Shown: positions 15,963 to 25,579 of the stretch, piece after piece | Layout: every line of letters starts with the position of its first letter | Position numbering within the stretch: the first letter of the stretch is position 1 | Source of the DNA: Deltaproteobacteria bacterium | Lineage (GTDB): Bacteria; Desulfobacterota; Binatia; Binatales; Binataceae | Direction: 5' to 3' | NCBI GenBank assembly: GCA_019237115.1 | Contig: JAFAHS010000071.1 | Span: forward strand, 1-64,000 | DNA: 64,000 nt | Translations under genes and position numbers: made by a program | The notes under the pieces: generated by a model | What the model saw: the letters and a program-made list of their open reading frames with translations, nothing else | The model's database searches: none | Told to the model about the DNA's origin: nothing

Positions 15963-17649
15963 CGGTCAAGACCGCACCACGACCGACGAAGTGGGCCAAT
16001 CAGCCAAGTATGGTTCGCGCCGGAAATATTCCAACCGGAGCGCCTCTCGTGGTCCGGGAAAGTCTATCCTGTCCGGTTTGAACAACCCGGATATGAGGCT
16101 CGCGCTGGACGCTCTGGGAACCGATCCGAAACAGCGAGCCAGGCGACTACTCGTGGTGGGCGAGGTTGTTTTGGATCGATATTTGTGGGGAACGGTTGAG
16201 CGCGTGTCCCCCGAGGCGCCGATTCCGGTTTTGCATCTGAACCGTATCGACGAACGTCTGGGTAACGCTGCATTTGTAGCCGCAAGCGTTCGCGCGCTAG
16301 GTGCCGAGGCGCACTTGCTCAGTGTGATCGGCGCCGACGCTGATGGACAGGTGCTTGCTCGGCTCGCTGCAGAGTTGGGTCTGGGGTGTGACTCCCTTCT
16401 TCAGGTGGCTGGGCGTCCCACCATCGTCAAGGAGCGCATGCTCGGAGCAGCACAATCGGTGCAACGCGGAGTCCAGCAGATGCTGCGCGTTGACCGGGAG
16501 GATGTTAGCCCGGTGGACCGGGAAACCGAGGCTGCTCTGCTCAGAAGGCTGGGTCCTGAAATAGACGCCGCCGATGGAGTGCTGGTATGTGACATTGATA
16601 AAGGTGTGCTGACGGCGCGCCTGCTCGCGGAAACTATTCGGCTCGCGCGGCGTCAGCAGAAACCGGTCATCGTGGACCCCAGGCGCACGGACGACTTCTC
16701 AATCTACCAAGGCGCCACGGCACTGACGCCGAATCGATTTGAAGCTCAGCGCGCGACCGGACTCAGCTGCGCCGCCGCCCAAGATTGGCCGGTGGCAGCA
16801 AAGAGATTGGTCGAGCGGTTCGACTTGACGGCCGCGTTGATCACCCTGGATCGCGATGGAATGTTTCTTTCAGAGCGCAGCGGGGCCGCGACCCACATCG
16901 GTACCACCCCTCGCGAAGTCTATGACGTAACTGGTGCGGGCGATGTCGTCTTGGCGACCTTCGGGTGCCTGTGGACGGCGGGAGTGCGCCCCGTTGATGC
17001 CGCGTCGGTTGCCAACATTGCGGCGTCTTTGGAGGTAACCAAGCAGGGGGCAACCGTCATACCAAAGAACGAACTTGCGATTGCACTGCGCGGTCAAGGT
17101 GGTGTCAGGCGCAAGATGCGCTCGCTTCAGGAGTTAGGTGGTGAACTCGATCGCCATCGGCAGCGAGGTAGCAGCATCTGCTTCATCGAGGGAGATTTCG
17201 ACCTCGATGCAGAGCACCTGCAGTTCTTGGAGTTTGCGCGCACTCAAGGCGACGTGTTGATCGCAGGGTCGGTCGGCGCGGACCACGCGGCACCGATCCC
17301 TCGTGTCGGTGGTTCGGCATATGCGACATCGCATCGGGTCCACTTGCTGGCAGCCCTGGAGGCAGTCGACTACGTCGTGGTGGATGATGGTCTTGAGGCC
17401 GCCGAAATAGTTCGCGCGATTCGGCCCGACGTCTTCATCGCTGGGAAGCAGCAAACCATTTCCACCGATATGGCTGGATTCGTTCGTGGCTACGGCGGTC
17501 GAATTGTGGTGCGCTCGATGAGTGATGACAACGCTTCTGCAGAAATTGGGAACGGCAATTCCAAGCACGATGGGGTGCCTGCCACTCGGCTAAAGGTTGT
17601 GGAGGAACCCGAACCTCAGAGACTGATCGAGGATCGACCTAGATCTTGA
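15946..17649 (+). CDS. HldE-like PfkB kinase fused to an eroded nucleotidyltransferase domain
   Basis: A 567-residue protein aligned by eye to HldE (RfaE), which phosphorylates and adenylylates heptose. The first domain is a PfkB kinase: VVGEVVLDRY near residue 69, S-P-E-A-P-I-P-V, and the catalytic DVTGAGD near 326. The first PfkB signature, normally G-G-A-A-N-V-A, reads GNAAFVA. The second domain, which should be a HIGH-type adenylyltransferase with G-C-F-D-x-L-H-x-G-H, reads GDFDLDAEH near residues 414-422: the first His and the Gly are lost and one residue is missing; the C-terminal S-T-T motif is also absent. The kinase half may still work; adenylyltransfer looks impossible. Start uncertain: ATG 15946 or ATG 16093. 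Confidence 0.75.
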   Translation: MTRDFSGQDRTTTDEVGQSAKYGSRRKYSNRSASRGPGKSILSGLNNPDMRLALDALGTDPKQRARRLLVVGEVVLDRYLWGTVERVSPEAPIPVLHLNRIDERLGNAAFVAASVRALGAEAHLLSVIGADADGQVLARLAAELGLGCDSLLQVAGRPTIVKERMLGAAQSVQRGVQQMLRVDREDVSPVDRETEAALLRRLGPEIDAADGVLVCDIDKGVLTARLLAETIRLARRQQKPVIVDPRRTDDFSIYQGATALTPNRFEAQRATGLSCAAAQDWPVAAKRLVERFDLTAALITLDRDGMFLSERSGAATHIGTTPREVYDVTGAGDVVLATFGCLWTAGVRPVDAASVANIAASLEVTKQGATVIPKNELAIALRGQGGVRRKMRSLQELGGELDRHRQRGSSICFIEGDFDLDAEHLQFLEFARTQGDVLIAGSVGADHAAPIPRVGGSAYATSHRVHLLAALEAVDYVVVDDGLEAAEIVRAIRPDVFIAGKQQTISTDMAGFVRGYGGRIVVRSMSDDNASAEIGNGNSKHDGVPATRLKVVEEPEPQRLIEDRPRS

Positions 17650-17712
17650 CCGCGACCGACCGAACCTAGTTGGGACTGGAGGCTCGTCGGCATTATCTGC
17701 CTGGCGAGCTGT

Positions 17713-18948
17713 ATGATGACGTATTCCCGAGCAGAAAGGGCCCCTCAAACAGGGCGAGCGAGTGCGAGAGTCTGGCTCCTCTTCAGCTGCTGCCTTCTGA
17801 GCGGAGCGGTAGCTGGCTGTGCTTCGCAGAGTGATGCTGTGAACCCGACGCCGCCCGAGGTGTCGAGATCTGCCGCCGGTGAGGGTGCGACCTGCGACAA
17901 GCACGCTGTGGTGGAACTCTGGCAGGCGCGAGAATCCGATACGCCCGGCGATTTTACGGTTGGACCGGGAGATGTGATTACCATTTCAGTTCCGGAAATT
18001 GAGGAACTTCAGAAAGAGCAGGTTCGCGTCGCCCCTGACGGAACTATCGGACTGCCGCTGGTTGGGATCATGCCAGCGGCAGGGATGACCGAAAACGAGC
18101 TGCGAGCGGCTATCACGCAGCGACTCGCGACGTACATGAAATTTCCTCGCGTCGAACTTTTTGTAGAACGGTATCAGGCACGCGACGTCGCCGTCATGGG
18201 TGCGGTTCAGAAACCTGGACTCTATGATCTGTCAAACTCCGACCAGTCGATTATGGACGTGATCGGGCTTGCCGGGGGCATGACGAATGAAGCTGCCCAA
18301 AGAGTCATTTTCATGCCTCCTCGACTGGCTGACCAGGGACCTTCCGGTAATGCCTACGCGAGCGAACCCCGCCCGGGTGGCGCTGAACCATCCCTCGCAG
18401 TCGCAACAAACCAAGGAGCAGCTTCGTACCTGGGCCAGCAGCATCACCTCGATAGTTTCGAACAAACCTCGGCCACTTCCTATACAGAGGTCCCGTCCCG
18501 AACTCATCGCGGGGCCAGTCTTAAGGGCCGTCCCTGGATTGTGCTCGATCTGGCCAAGCCCGGAAATCAGGCATGCCTCGATGTTCCGGTTCGGCCCGGC
18601 GACGCGGTGATGGTTCCGATTGCGGGCGAGGTGATGGTTCAGGGGTGGGTCGCAAATCCCGGGGCCTTCAAAATTACCCCCGGCATGACATTGTTGGGTG
18701 CAGTATCGGCTGCTGGAGGAGCCACCTTCAGCTGGACAGCAGCGCTACTGCGCACTGATGACGACGGCGTCCAGACCACCACCGAGTATAGCCTGACTCA
18801 GCTCCAGAAAGGCCAAGCTGCCGATGTCGCGGTTCAGTCCGGAGACGTGGTGGTCGTTGAAAAATCCGCCGTTGGAGCAGTCCCTTATACCTTCTACGAA
18901 ATCTTCCAGCATTTTGGTACCGGAATGGGAATCCCTCTCGTTTTCTAG
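17713..18948 (+). CDS. Wza-like polysaccharide export lipoprotein
   Basis: A 411-residue outer-membrane export protein. The N-terminus has a hydrophobic signal (VWLLFSCCLLSGAVAGC) with lipobox V-A-G-C and acylated Cys36. A Poly_export domain begins at FTVGPGDVITISV near residue 83, followed by SLBB domains (AVMGAVQKPGLYDL near 160 and VQGWVANPGAFKITPGMTLL near 310). Between them, residues about 215-265 are a low-complexity insertion rich in Ser, Thr and Gln. Such proteins form the octameric outer-membrane pore that partners a Wzc-type kinase, encoded next. An ATG at 17713 and another at 17716 are equally possible. Family membership is secure. Confidence 0.9.
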   Translation: MMTYSRAERAPQTGRASARVWLLFSCCLLSGAVAGCASQSDAVNPTPPEVSRSAAGEGATCDKHAVVELWQARESDTPGDFTVGPGDVITISVPEIEELQKEQVRVAPDGTIGLPLVGIMPAAGMTENELRAAITQRLATYMKFPRVELFVERYQARDVAVMGAVQKPGLYDLSNSDQSIMDVIGLAGGMTNEAAQRVIFMPPRLADQGPSGNAYASEPRPGGAEPSLAVATNQGAASYLGQQHHLDSFEQTSATSYTEVPSRTHRGASLKGRPWIVLDLAKPGNQACLDVPVRPGDAVMVPIAGEVMVQGWVANPGAFKITPGMTLLGAVSAAGGATFSWTAALLRTDDDGVQTTTEYSLTQLQKGQAADVAVQSGDVVVVEKSAVGAVPYTFYEIFQHFGTGMGIPLVF

Positions 18949-18988
18949 ACCCCGCGATGAGTGCTGGTAAGGCGCTCCTCGGCGATCG

Positions 18989-19010
18989 AGCCGGGCGCTT
19001 GCGCCCGGCT
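18989..19010 (+). terminator. perfect hairpin between wza-like and wzc-like genes
   Basis: The bases 18989-18998 and 19001-19010 are perfect inverted copies (10-bp GC-rich stem, two-base loop). The stem is followed by TGTCTG rather than a T run, so it is a weak intrinsic terminator or an attenuator. Its right arm overlaps the TTG at 19010 that would start the longest Wzc frame, which argues that translation begins later, at ATG 19073. Confidence 0.45.
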
Positions 19011-21394
19011 TGTCTGAACAAAACCAACTGCAGATTTCGGATTTTGAAGCGGGACCGAGGTTAAATTCGGCGATGTCGCAAAGTGCGCACAGTGACGTGC
19101 CGCGAGTGACCCACAACTCGTCCGGTAACGTTCCATCGGTCGCCCTTCTGTCGGCCAATACCTTCCCCAGCGACATGGGCGAGGGTATCGGGTTGTACGA
19201 TTGCTGGCGGGTAGTAAAGCGATATCGACGGCTCATCTTCGCACTGCTAGCTACGGCCCTGTTCTTGACTTTCGTGGTCGTCCTTCTGGTGACCCCCAAC
19301 TTTGTCGCGACGAGCACACTGCTGATCGAGCCGGAGCCGCCACAAGTTCTCGACGTGAGAGAACTCATAAGTGAGTCCGGCGGCACCGACGCTAACGACT
19401 ACTACAAAACTATGTACGACTTGCTTAAGAGCCGGGATTTGGCGGCGAGTGTCATCCGGGATCTGAACCTGGAAAACACCGAGCTCTTAGGTGCAGGCGA
19501 GCCACGTGGTCTACTGGGCCACTTGGAATCGCTCTATGGCCGCTTGCTGAGCATGTTCTCGCCACCGCCGGTCGTCGTCGTGGGTCCGCAAACCGCGGGC
19601 GTAGGTGCGAGTGCCATTGACGCATATCTGGCACGCCTCAAGATTGAGCCTCAACTCGGGACACGGTTGGTAAAGGTGTCCTTCAAGGCGCCGGACCCGG
19701 AACTGGCGGCGCGAATTACGAACACGCACATTCGTCATTACATCCAGCAGGGTTTGAACTTACGAAGCGAGTCGCGTCGCGCAGCAGTGGATTTTCTAGA
19801 GAACCAGCTTGTTCAGATCAAACAGCGCGTCCAGCAATCGGAAGCGGCTCTCAACAATTATCGCCACCAGAAGGGAATTGTGTCATTCGATGTCGAAGGC
19901 AAATACAAAGTCCCTGAAGCGCGAATGATGGACCTGACCAGGTCCCTAACCGAAGTCGAGACCAGGCGAATTACTGCCGAAGCGCAAATGGAGCAGGTCA
20001 AGGCAGGCGACTATGATTCTCTGCCCCAGGTAGTCAGTAATCCAACCATCACTTCGTTGAAACCCCAGGTCCGGCGTCTACAGGCGGAATATGCGAACCT
20101 CTCGACAGCGTTTAACTCCCAATATCCAAAACTGGCTGAACTGAAGGCGGAACTATTTGAGGCAAATAGCAGCCTCACTACCGAGATCGCGGGAGTAGCG
20201 AAATCGATAGAGCGTGACTACCGGTCCGCAGTTGATCAGGAAAAAAAGTTGCGCGCAGAAATCGACGACGAAAAGGAACGCGATCTTGCTCTCAACGACG
20301 CATCGCTTCAGGATGCGGTACTCTCGCGCGAGGTCGAAACCAATCGCGACCTGTATAAGAATGTGCTCGCTCGAATGCAACAGATCCAGGTTGGTGAGCA
20401 GGCACCGGTCACGAACGTGAGCGTTGTGGATCGTGCGGTCCCACCGCCATTTCCGTCAACTCCAAAAAAACTTACTGACCTGACGATCAGCGGGCTGTTC
20501 GCCCTCGTCTGTGGAATATTCCTCGCCTTCCTATTCAACCAGCTCGATAACCGCCTGAAGACGGGCGAGGAAGTCGAAAAGTACTTGTATCTTCCAAATT
20601 TGGCCTTGGCGCCGGACTTTGCCAAGCTGCACCAGAAGACCAGTGTCCAGCGACATTTGGAAGGGGTGCGCAGGCTGCTGCTCGGATCTGCGGAGGGCGG
20701 GAGTAACGGCTCCAACGGCTATGTCCATCCGCCGGCCAGGGGAGACGTGTATCGATCGATCCGAACCGCAATACAATTCTCCCGAGCGGGTTCTCCGCCT
20801 AATAAGATTCTGGTTACCAGCGCCATCGAAGGCGAGGGCAAAACCTGGACGGCCGTTCACGTTGCGTCGGTCTTCGCTCAGACTGGCGCCAAGACGCTCC
20901 TGATTGATGCCGATTTGCGACGCGCCCAATGCCACGAGACTTTGAGTCTGGAAAATGAACTTGGATTAAGCGAGGTGCTAGTGGGACAGCTCGAAGCCGA
21001 GGAAGCGATTCGCCATCTCGCGGATCGAAAGCTATATCTACTTTCGGCCGGTTCGCAAGTACCCAACCCGGCCGAACTGCTAACCTCCTCGCGAATGCTG
21101 GAGATCCTTACTTCGCTTTCGCAAGAATATCAATACATATTTATCGACTCTGCGCCGCTGATGTACGCGAGTGACACCATTGGCATTGCGACTATGGTAG
21201 ATGGAGTTGTTCTGGTGGCCGGATTCGATACTCCAAAGCAGGACGTCAAGCGCGCCGCGGAGCGATTATCTCTGGCGGGAGCGAACATTCTGGGCGTAGT
21301 ACTCAACCGGGTTGACTTCCGCGAGCCTGAGCATCGGCAATACTCACGCTACTATTTTTCATATGAACGCGGTGCGGGCACGCCACCCCGCTAG
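19010..21394 (+). CDS. Wzc-like chain-length regulator and tyrosine kinase (BY-kinase)
   Basis: A 794-residue inner-membrane protein (773 from ATG 19073). A first membrane helix (residues about 75-95, LIFALLATALFLTFVVVLLV) is followed by a Wzz/GNVR periplasmic coiled-coil part to about 480, the P-P-P-F-P-S-T-P-K-K motif, then a second helix (LFALVCGIFLAFL). The cytoplasmic BY-kinase has Walker A SAIEGEGKTWT near 604, Walker A' LLIDADLRR near 631, Walker B IFIDSAP near 709 and a Tyr-rich tail YSRYYFSY near 775-783. Pro before the Walker A loop is replaced by Glu and the Walker B S-P-P by S-A-P. It controls polymer length and export through the Wza-like pore by cycles of autophosphorylation. 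Confidence 0.9.
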   Translation: MSEQNQLQISDFEAGPRLNSAMSQSAHSDVPRVTHNSSGNVPSVALLSANTFPSDMGEGIGLYDCWRVVKRYRRLIFALLATALFLTFVVVLLVTPNFVATSTLLIEPEPPQVLDVRELISESGGTDANDYYKTMYDLLKSRDLAASVIRDLNLENTELLGAGEPRGLLGHLESLYGRLLSMFSPPPVVVVGPQTAGVGASAIDAYLARLKIEPQLGTRLVKVSFKAPDPELAARITNTHIRHYIQQGLNLRSESRRAAVDFLENQLVQIKQRVQQSEAALNNYRHQKGIVSFDVEGKYKVPEARMMDLTRSLTEVETRRITAEAQMEQVKAGDYDSLPQVVSNPTITSLKPQVRRLQAEYANLSTAFNSQYPKLAELKAELFEANSSLTTEIAGVAKSIERDYRSAVDQEKKLRAEIDDEKERDLALNDASLQDAVLSREVETNRDLYKNVLARMQQIQVGEQAPVTNVSVVDRAVPPPFPSTPKKLTDLTISGLFALVCGIFLAFLFNQLDNRLKTGEEVEKYLYLPNLALAPDFAKLHQKTSVQRHLEGVRRLLLGSAEGGSNGSNGYVHPPARGDVYRSIRTAIQFSRAGSPPNKILVTSAIEGEGKTWTAVHVASVFAQTGAKTLLIDADLRRAQCHETLSLENELGLSEVLVGQLEAEEAIRHLADRKLYLLSAGSQVPNPAELLTSSRMLEILTSLSQEYQYIFIDSAPLMYASDTIGIATMVDGVVLVAGFDTPKQDVKRAAERLSLAGANILGVVLNRVDFREPEHRQYSRYYFSYERGAGTPPR

Positions 21395-21472
21395 CCGACT
21401 TACGCCCTCCCCCCCGAACTCTGAGAATTTACGCACTCTCCTTCCCCGAATGACTGACGGAGCCCTCGTGCA

Positions 21473-22670
21473 GTGAGCGTCGGGGTCTCCGAACTGCGAG
21501 ACGATCAGGTGCACCGACCAGCGCGGATCGGTATCGATGGGCGCCGGCTTGGACTGCGCCTCAAAGGCATCGGGCGTTACATCGGGGAGCTGTGCAAGGG
21601 ACTCGATCAGGGTCTGCCCGCGGCGGAGTTTTTCCTCTACACCCCAACTCCCCCGGGCCTGGCCGCCATCTTTGATCGTTGGTCAATTCGAGTCGATGAC
21701 TCGCGGCAGGGGCGACCGCCCAACAACCTGTGGCTCGTGGCGCGAGCGGGACAGCTGTCGCGGCGTGACCTCGATGTCTTTTGGGGTGGTACCGGCCTGT
21801 TGCCGCTGGTCGGACTGAACACACGGACGGTTCTGACGGTGCACGATGTGATCCATAAGGTTGCCCCGGGGACCATGGATTTTCGTGCACTCTGGGCGAC
21901 GCGTCTGTTCTTTGCGAGTAGTCTAGCCAAGGCCGACGCTATCTGAGCATTTCAGCCGGAACTGCGAAGCGGCTCAAGGCGAGTTTCGGCCATAAAACGG
22001 CAGCGGTAGTGCGGCCGGGCCTGCCGGAAGTATTCCAACCCCATCCCAAGGCACAGACCGATTCGGTGCTCATGCGTCATGCCGTGGAGCGATCCTACCT
22101 GCTGAGCGTTTGTACGTGGGAGCCCCGCAAAGGCGTTGAAACTCTGATTCGGGCGTTTCTTGGCATGAAGGCAGAAGGGCAGCTGGCGCACCATAAACTG
22201 CTGCTGGTACGGGAACGGGGATGGAAGGACTCTCCGATCATCGAGTTGGTGCGCAGCAGCGAGTCGATAGTCGGTCTGGGTTACGTCGACGATATGTCCC
22301 TGGCAGGATTGTACAACGGCTCGAGTGCCTTTATCTATCCATCAAGCTATGAAGGATTTGGTATGCCCGTGCTCGAAGCTTGGGCGTGCGGGCGCGTGTG
22401 GTGACGAGCGACACCCAGGAGTTGCGCGAGGCAGGCGGTGAGGACGCTATATATGTCGATCCCACCGAAACCGGCATCCGTACAGGCATATCACTAGCCC
22501 TGGAAACAGAGACCGCCTCGCGTATCGATTGGCACGACTGGGATTGGACCAAGAGTGCCTCGGTTCTTGCAACGGTGCTTCTTAACCGGACAAAGAAGGG
22601 GCAAGAACCGGTCCCACCAACCAATCAAATTTCCCGCCAGTTAGATCGCGCCAGAATTCTCGAACCTTAG
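21473..22670 (+). pseudogene. GT4 glycosyltransferase with two frameshifts
   Basis: Three abutting reading frames together encode a complete GT4-type glycosyltransferase of about 400 residues. Frame one (21473-21943) gives IGIDGRRLGLRLKGIGRYI and LTVHDVIHK. It meets a TGA at 21944. Shifting by one base at 21944-21945 resumes SISAGTAKRL, RPGLPEVFQP, SVCTWEPRKG and the donor-binding YPSSYEGFGMPVLEAWACG. A second shift of the same direction near 22386-22397 resumes VVTSDTQELREAGGEDAIYVDP to 22670. Each is a one-base loss. The protein is otherwise conserved, so the damage is recent or due to base-calling error in a draft assembly. GTG 21473 with GGAG at 21459 is the original start. Confidence 0.85.
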
Positions 22671-22734
22671 CCATTTCAGAAGAGAAAAATCTGTCCGGTC
22701 AGCAAACCAACTGACCACTCGGCAGAGAGTTCGT

Positions 22735-24003
22735 TTGGTGAGCCAGAAGAGATCGAAAGACTGCACGCTAAGCGGTGCCGCAATCTTGAAATTGCAGGGG
22801 CGCGGAAACCGGCGCAGGCGCGTTCTCGATCGCTACTTGGGCATACCGATAGTTGTCTTCGCCGGGTATTGCCGGCGGAAACGTGCGATTCCGCTTCGTC
22901 CCCGCCGGATCGGCCTCCTGAATACCGCAGCGGTCGGTGACACCGTACTTATGAGTGGTCCGTTGGCGGATCTACGCGCGGCATATCCTGAAGCGCAGAT
23001 TGTCTATTTCTCGGGCCCCAGTAACTATGAGGCCGCCTGTCTACTGGAAGGAGCGGATCTTGTTGTCAAGCTGCCGGTATTCAGCCCGCTTCATGCAATC
23101 AGACAAGTTCGCGAACATAACCTCGATCTCTTGCTGGATTTCGGTCCGTGGTGCCGGCTGAATGCGATCATCGCTATTTTTTCCGGTGCCGATTTTATCG
23201 CTGGCTTCCGAACCCGTGACCAGGGCAGACACTTTGGATATGACGTGGTCGTCGATCACTCGGAACACGCCCACGAGCTGGAGAACCATCGCGGGCTGAT
23301 TCGTGCTCTCGGCATCCGCCCGTCGCATCCTCCCTCGTTAAGGTGTGATCCAGGGGGAAACCAGAAGGTATACGATTTCTCCCGCCGGTTCGTCGTGTTC
23401 CACTTGTGGCCAGGTGGTAGCGCCGCCAGGCACAAGCTGTGGCCCCTGGGGCGCTGGGTCGCGCTCGCGGAAGATCTGGCAATCGATCGCTATGACATAG
23501 TGTTTACCGCAGCTGCCGATCAGCAAGAGTTGAACGATTCAGTCATCAATGCGGTGAACCCGTCACTGCGCTCCCGGATGCGGAACGCCGCTGGTTTGAG
23601 CTTGCGCGAAACGCTGCGACTGCTCGCGCGCGCGGACTTGGTCGTGTCGGTCGACACGGGTGTGATGCACATGGCCGCTGCTCTGGGCGTTTCTTTGGTC
23701 GCGTTGCATGGACCCAGCAGTCCCCGTCGATGGGGACCGATCGGAGAGAAAGCGACCGTTGTGGAAGCGCCGACGAACGGGTGCGGGTTCTTGAATCTGG
23801 GGTTTGAGAAAAAACGTGGCGCACCCCGATGCATGAATGCGATCAGCTACGGCATGGTTAAAAGCGTCTGCGACTCTCTGCTGAAGAAAGCCAACTCCTC
23901 CAGAGGAGACCCGCCGCAAGCGCCGCAGTATGTTCCGTCGCCGGACAATCCATCCGTAGTCGCAACTTCCGACGTCGATCGCCTTTCTCGCGTGGGACGG
24001 TGA
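22735..24003 (+). CDS. GT9-family (heptosyltransferase-like) glycosyltransferase
   Basis: A 422-residue GT-B enzyme of family GT9. Landmarks are RRIGLLNTAAVGDTVLMSGP at the N-terminal nucleotide fold, the FHLWPGGSAARHKLWP linker, and the donor-binding VSVDTGVMHMAAALGVSLVA with HGPSSPRRWGPIG. GT9 enzymes transfer heptose or other sugars to LPS core or related glycans from the inner-membrane face. The frame opens at TTG 22735, immediately followed by GTG 22738. It lies 64 bp after the frameshifted GT4 gene and before the initiating transferase, and has a distant homologue at 45273. Sugar and acceptor are unknown. Confidence 0.88.
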   Translation: MVSQKRSKDCTLSGAAILKLQGRGNRRRRVLDRYLGIPIVVFAGYCRRKRAIPLRPRRIGLLNTAAVGDTVLMSGPLADLRAAYPEAQIVYFSGPSNYEAACLLEGADLVVKLPVFSPLHAIRQVREHNLDLLLDFGPWCRLNAIIAIFSGADFIAGFRTRDQGRHFGYDVVVDHSEHAHELENHRGLIRALGIRPSHPPSLRCDPGGNQKVYDFSRRFVVFHLWPGGSAARHKLWPLGRWVALAEDLAIDRYDIVFTAAADQQELNDSVINAVNPSLRSRMRNAAGLSLRETLRLLARADLVVSVDTGVMHMAAALGVSLVALHGPSSPRRWGPIGEKATVVEAPTNGCGFLNLGFEKKRGAPRCMNAISYGMVKSVCDSLLKKANSSRGDPPQAPQYVPSPDNPSVVATSDVDRLSRVGR

Positions 24004-24059
24004 ATATGAAGGGCCTCAGCATCCCGAACGGATCGACTCGCACCGATAGTCATTGATAT

Positions 24060-25508
24060 ATGGCAACTGGCGCTTTGAGAGTAGGTAAGGTTCAGGGCGC
24101 TTTATCTCGCAGTCTTGACACCGTTGGCCTTGTTGGTGCGTTTACAATCACCAGCTTGATGGCGACGGTATTGAGCAGATCGAATTTCTTCATCTGGCCC
24201 GAGCCCAACAACTCCGATATTGCGGGCTGGCCCCCGCAATATTTAGTGTTGTTTCTCTCGACCCTGGTAGGCTGGAACTTGGTCAGTGGATACATAGGAA
24301 TTCACTACACAGAACAACCCGATCTGTCCGCTAGTCATTTAGCTCGCTTGCTGCTGGCGGGATTTCTATGGGTCACAACATCGGCATTGGTCATCTTCGT
24401 GTTCAAGCTCGACGAGGTCAGTCGTTCGTTCGTTTTTGCATACATGTTGCTGGGTGGCCTCTTGATTGCGCTTCGCGATTCCGCCGAAAGGACCGTGGCA
24501 CGGCGTATATCCAGCTACCGCGGCATACGTCGCACGGCAGTTGTTGTGGGAAACGGAGGGCAGGCGACCTGGCTCAGACAGTTCTTGTTAGACAACTATT
24601 GCCCGGAGCCATATACCCTGGTCCGGCTCGTCGACCCCACTGAAATCGACTCGAACAACTTGGCTGGGCTGGCGGTCGACAAAGATCAGCAAGAGGATAC
24701 TCGCGATACAACCGAAATCTTTGTCGCGGCTGCCGATATCGGGGCAGACGTCGCTGGCCTGTTTCCGCGGCTATTTGAACGGGCGAGCGCGGCACATATC
24801 GTGCCCGGCATCTTCGACACGTCGCTTTTCAAGCCGGCGTTGGGCCGCATTGGAAACGTGGCGGTAATCACGTTGCAATCCGGCGCGCTGACCGGTGTGG
24901 ATGCGTTTTTGAAGCGCGCGCTCGACTTCCTTGGCGCCGTGATCTTACTAGTCGTTTCCGCCCCGCTAACCGTTTTAATTGCGGTGCTCGTAAAAATCTC
25001 TTCCCCAGGGCCGGTGTTTTTTCGTCAGGAGCGAGTAGGAAGGTCTGGTAAGCGAATCTATATCTACAAGTTCCGGACAATGCAGTGCGATGCAGAGCAG
25101 ATTCTGGAGGGAAATGGGGAACTCTATAGAAAATATATCGAGAGTAACTACAAGTTGCCCAAGGGTGAAGATCCGCGCATCACTGCGGTAGGTCGCATTC
25201 TGCGCGAGCTGAGTCTCGATGAAATTCCTCAGCTCATCAATGTGCTCAAAGGAGAAATGAGCCTGGTTGGCCCTCGCCCGGTGGTCCCTGCAGAAATCGA
25301 GAAATATGGCGATTACGCGTCTCTACTCCTCTCGGTTCAGCCCGGCTTGACGGGTCAATGGCAGGTCAGCGGGAGGAGCGAGATTGCAGACTACGCTCGT
25401 CGCGTACGGCTCGATATGGAGTACATCAGGGATCAGTCGATCGCCAGAGATCTTCAGATTCTTTTCCAAACCCTGCCTGTCGTGTTGTCAAAGGAAGGCG
25501 CCCACTAG
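24060..25508 (+). CDS. WcaJ-type polyprenyl-phosphate sugar phosphotransferase (initiating enzyme)
   Basis: A 482-residue integral membrane protein. Four or five N-terminal helices (residues about 20-150) lead into a CoA-binding-like middle (TAVVVGNGGQATWL) and a C-terminal bacterial sugar transferase domain. The latter has the KRALDFLGAVILLVVSAP re-entrant helix near residue 285, KFRTM near 340, and DEIPQLINVLKGEMSLVGPR near 397. It transfers a sugar 1-phosphate from a nucleotide sugar to undecaprenyl phosphate, starting the repeat unit. The ATG at 24060 is clear. It is followed by a cupin gene that might belong to sugar supply. Confidence 0.92.
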   Translation: MATGALRVGKVQGALSRSLDTVGLVGAFTITSLMATVLSRSNFFIWPEPNNSDIAGWPPQYLVLFLSTLVGWNLVSGYIGIHYTEQPDLSASHLARLLLAGFLWVTTSALVIFVFKLDEVSRSFVFAYMLLGGLLIALRDSAERTVARRISSYRGIRRTAVVVGNGGQATWLRQFLLDNYCPEPYTLVRLVDPTEIDSNNLAGLAVDKDQQEDTRDTTEIFVAAADIGADVAGLFPRLFERASAAHIVPGIFDTSLFKPALGRIGNVAVITLQSGALTGVDAFLKRALDFLGAVILLVVSAPLTVLIAVLVKISSPGPVFFRQERVGRSGKRIYIYKFRTMQCDAEQILEGNGELYRKYIESNYKLPKGEDPRITAVGRILRELSLDEIPQLINVLKGEMSLVGPRPVVPAEIEKYGDYASLLLSVQPGLTGQWQVSGRSEIADYARRVRLDMEYIRDQSIARDLQILFQTLPVVLSKEGAH

Positions 25509-25579
25509 TGGAGCCGGACCAGGAAGATGAAAGACACCTTAGCTCGACGAGTCGAAGGGCGAAACGTCAGAGATCGAAT

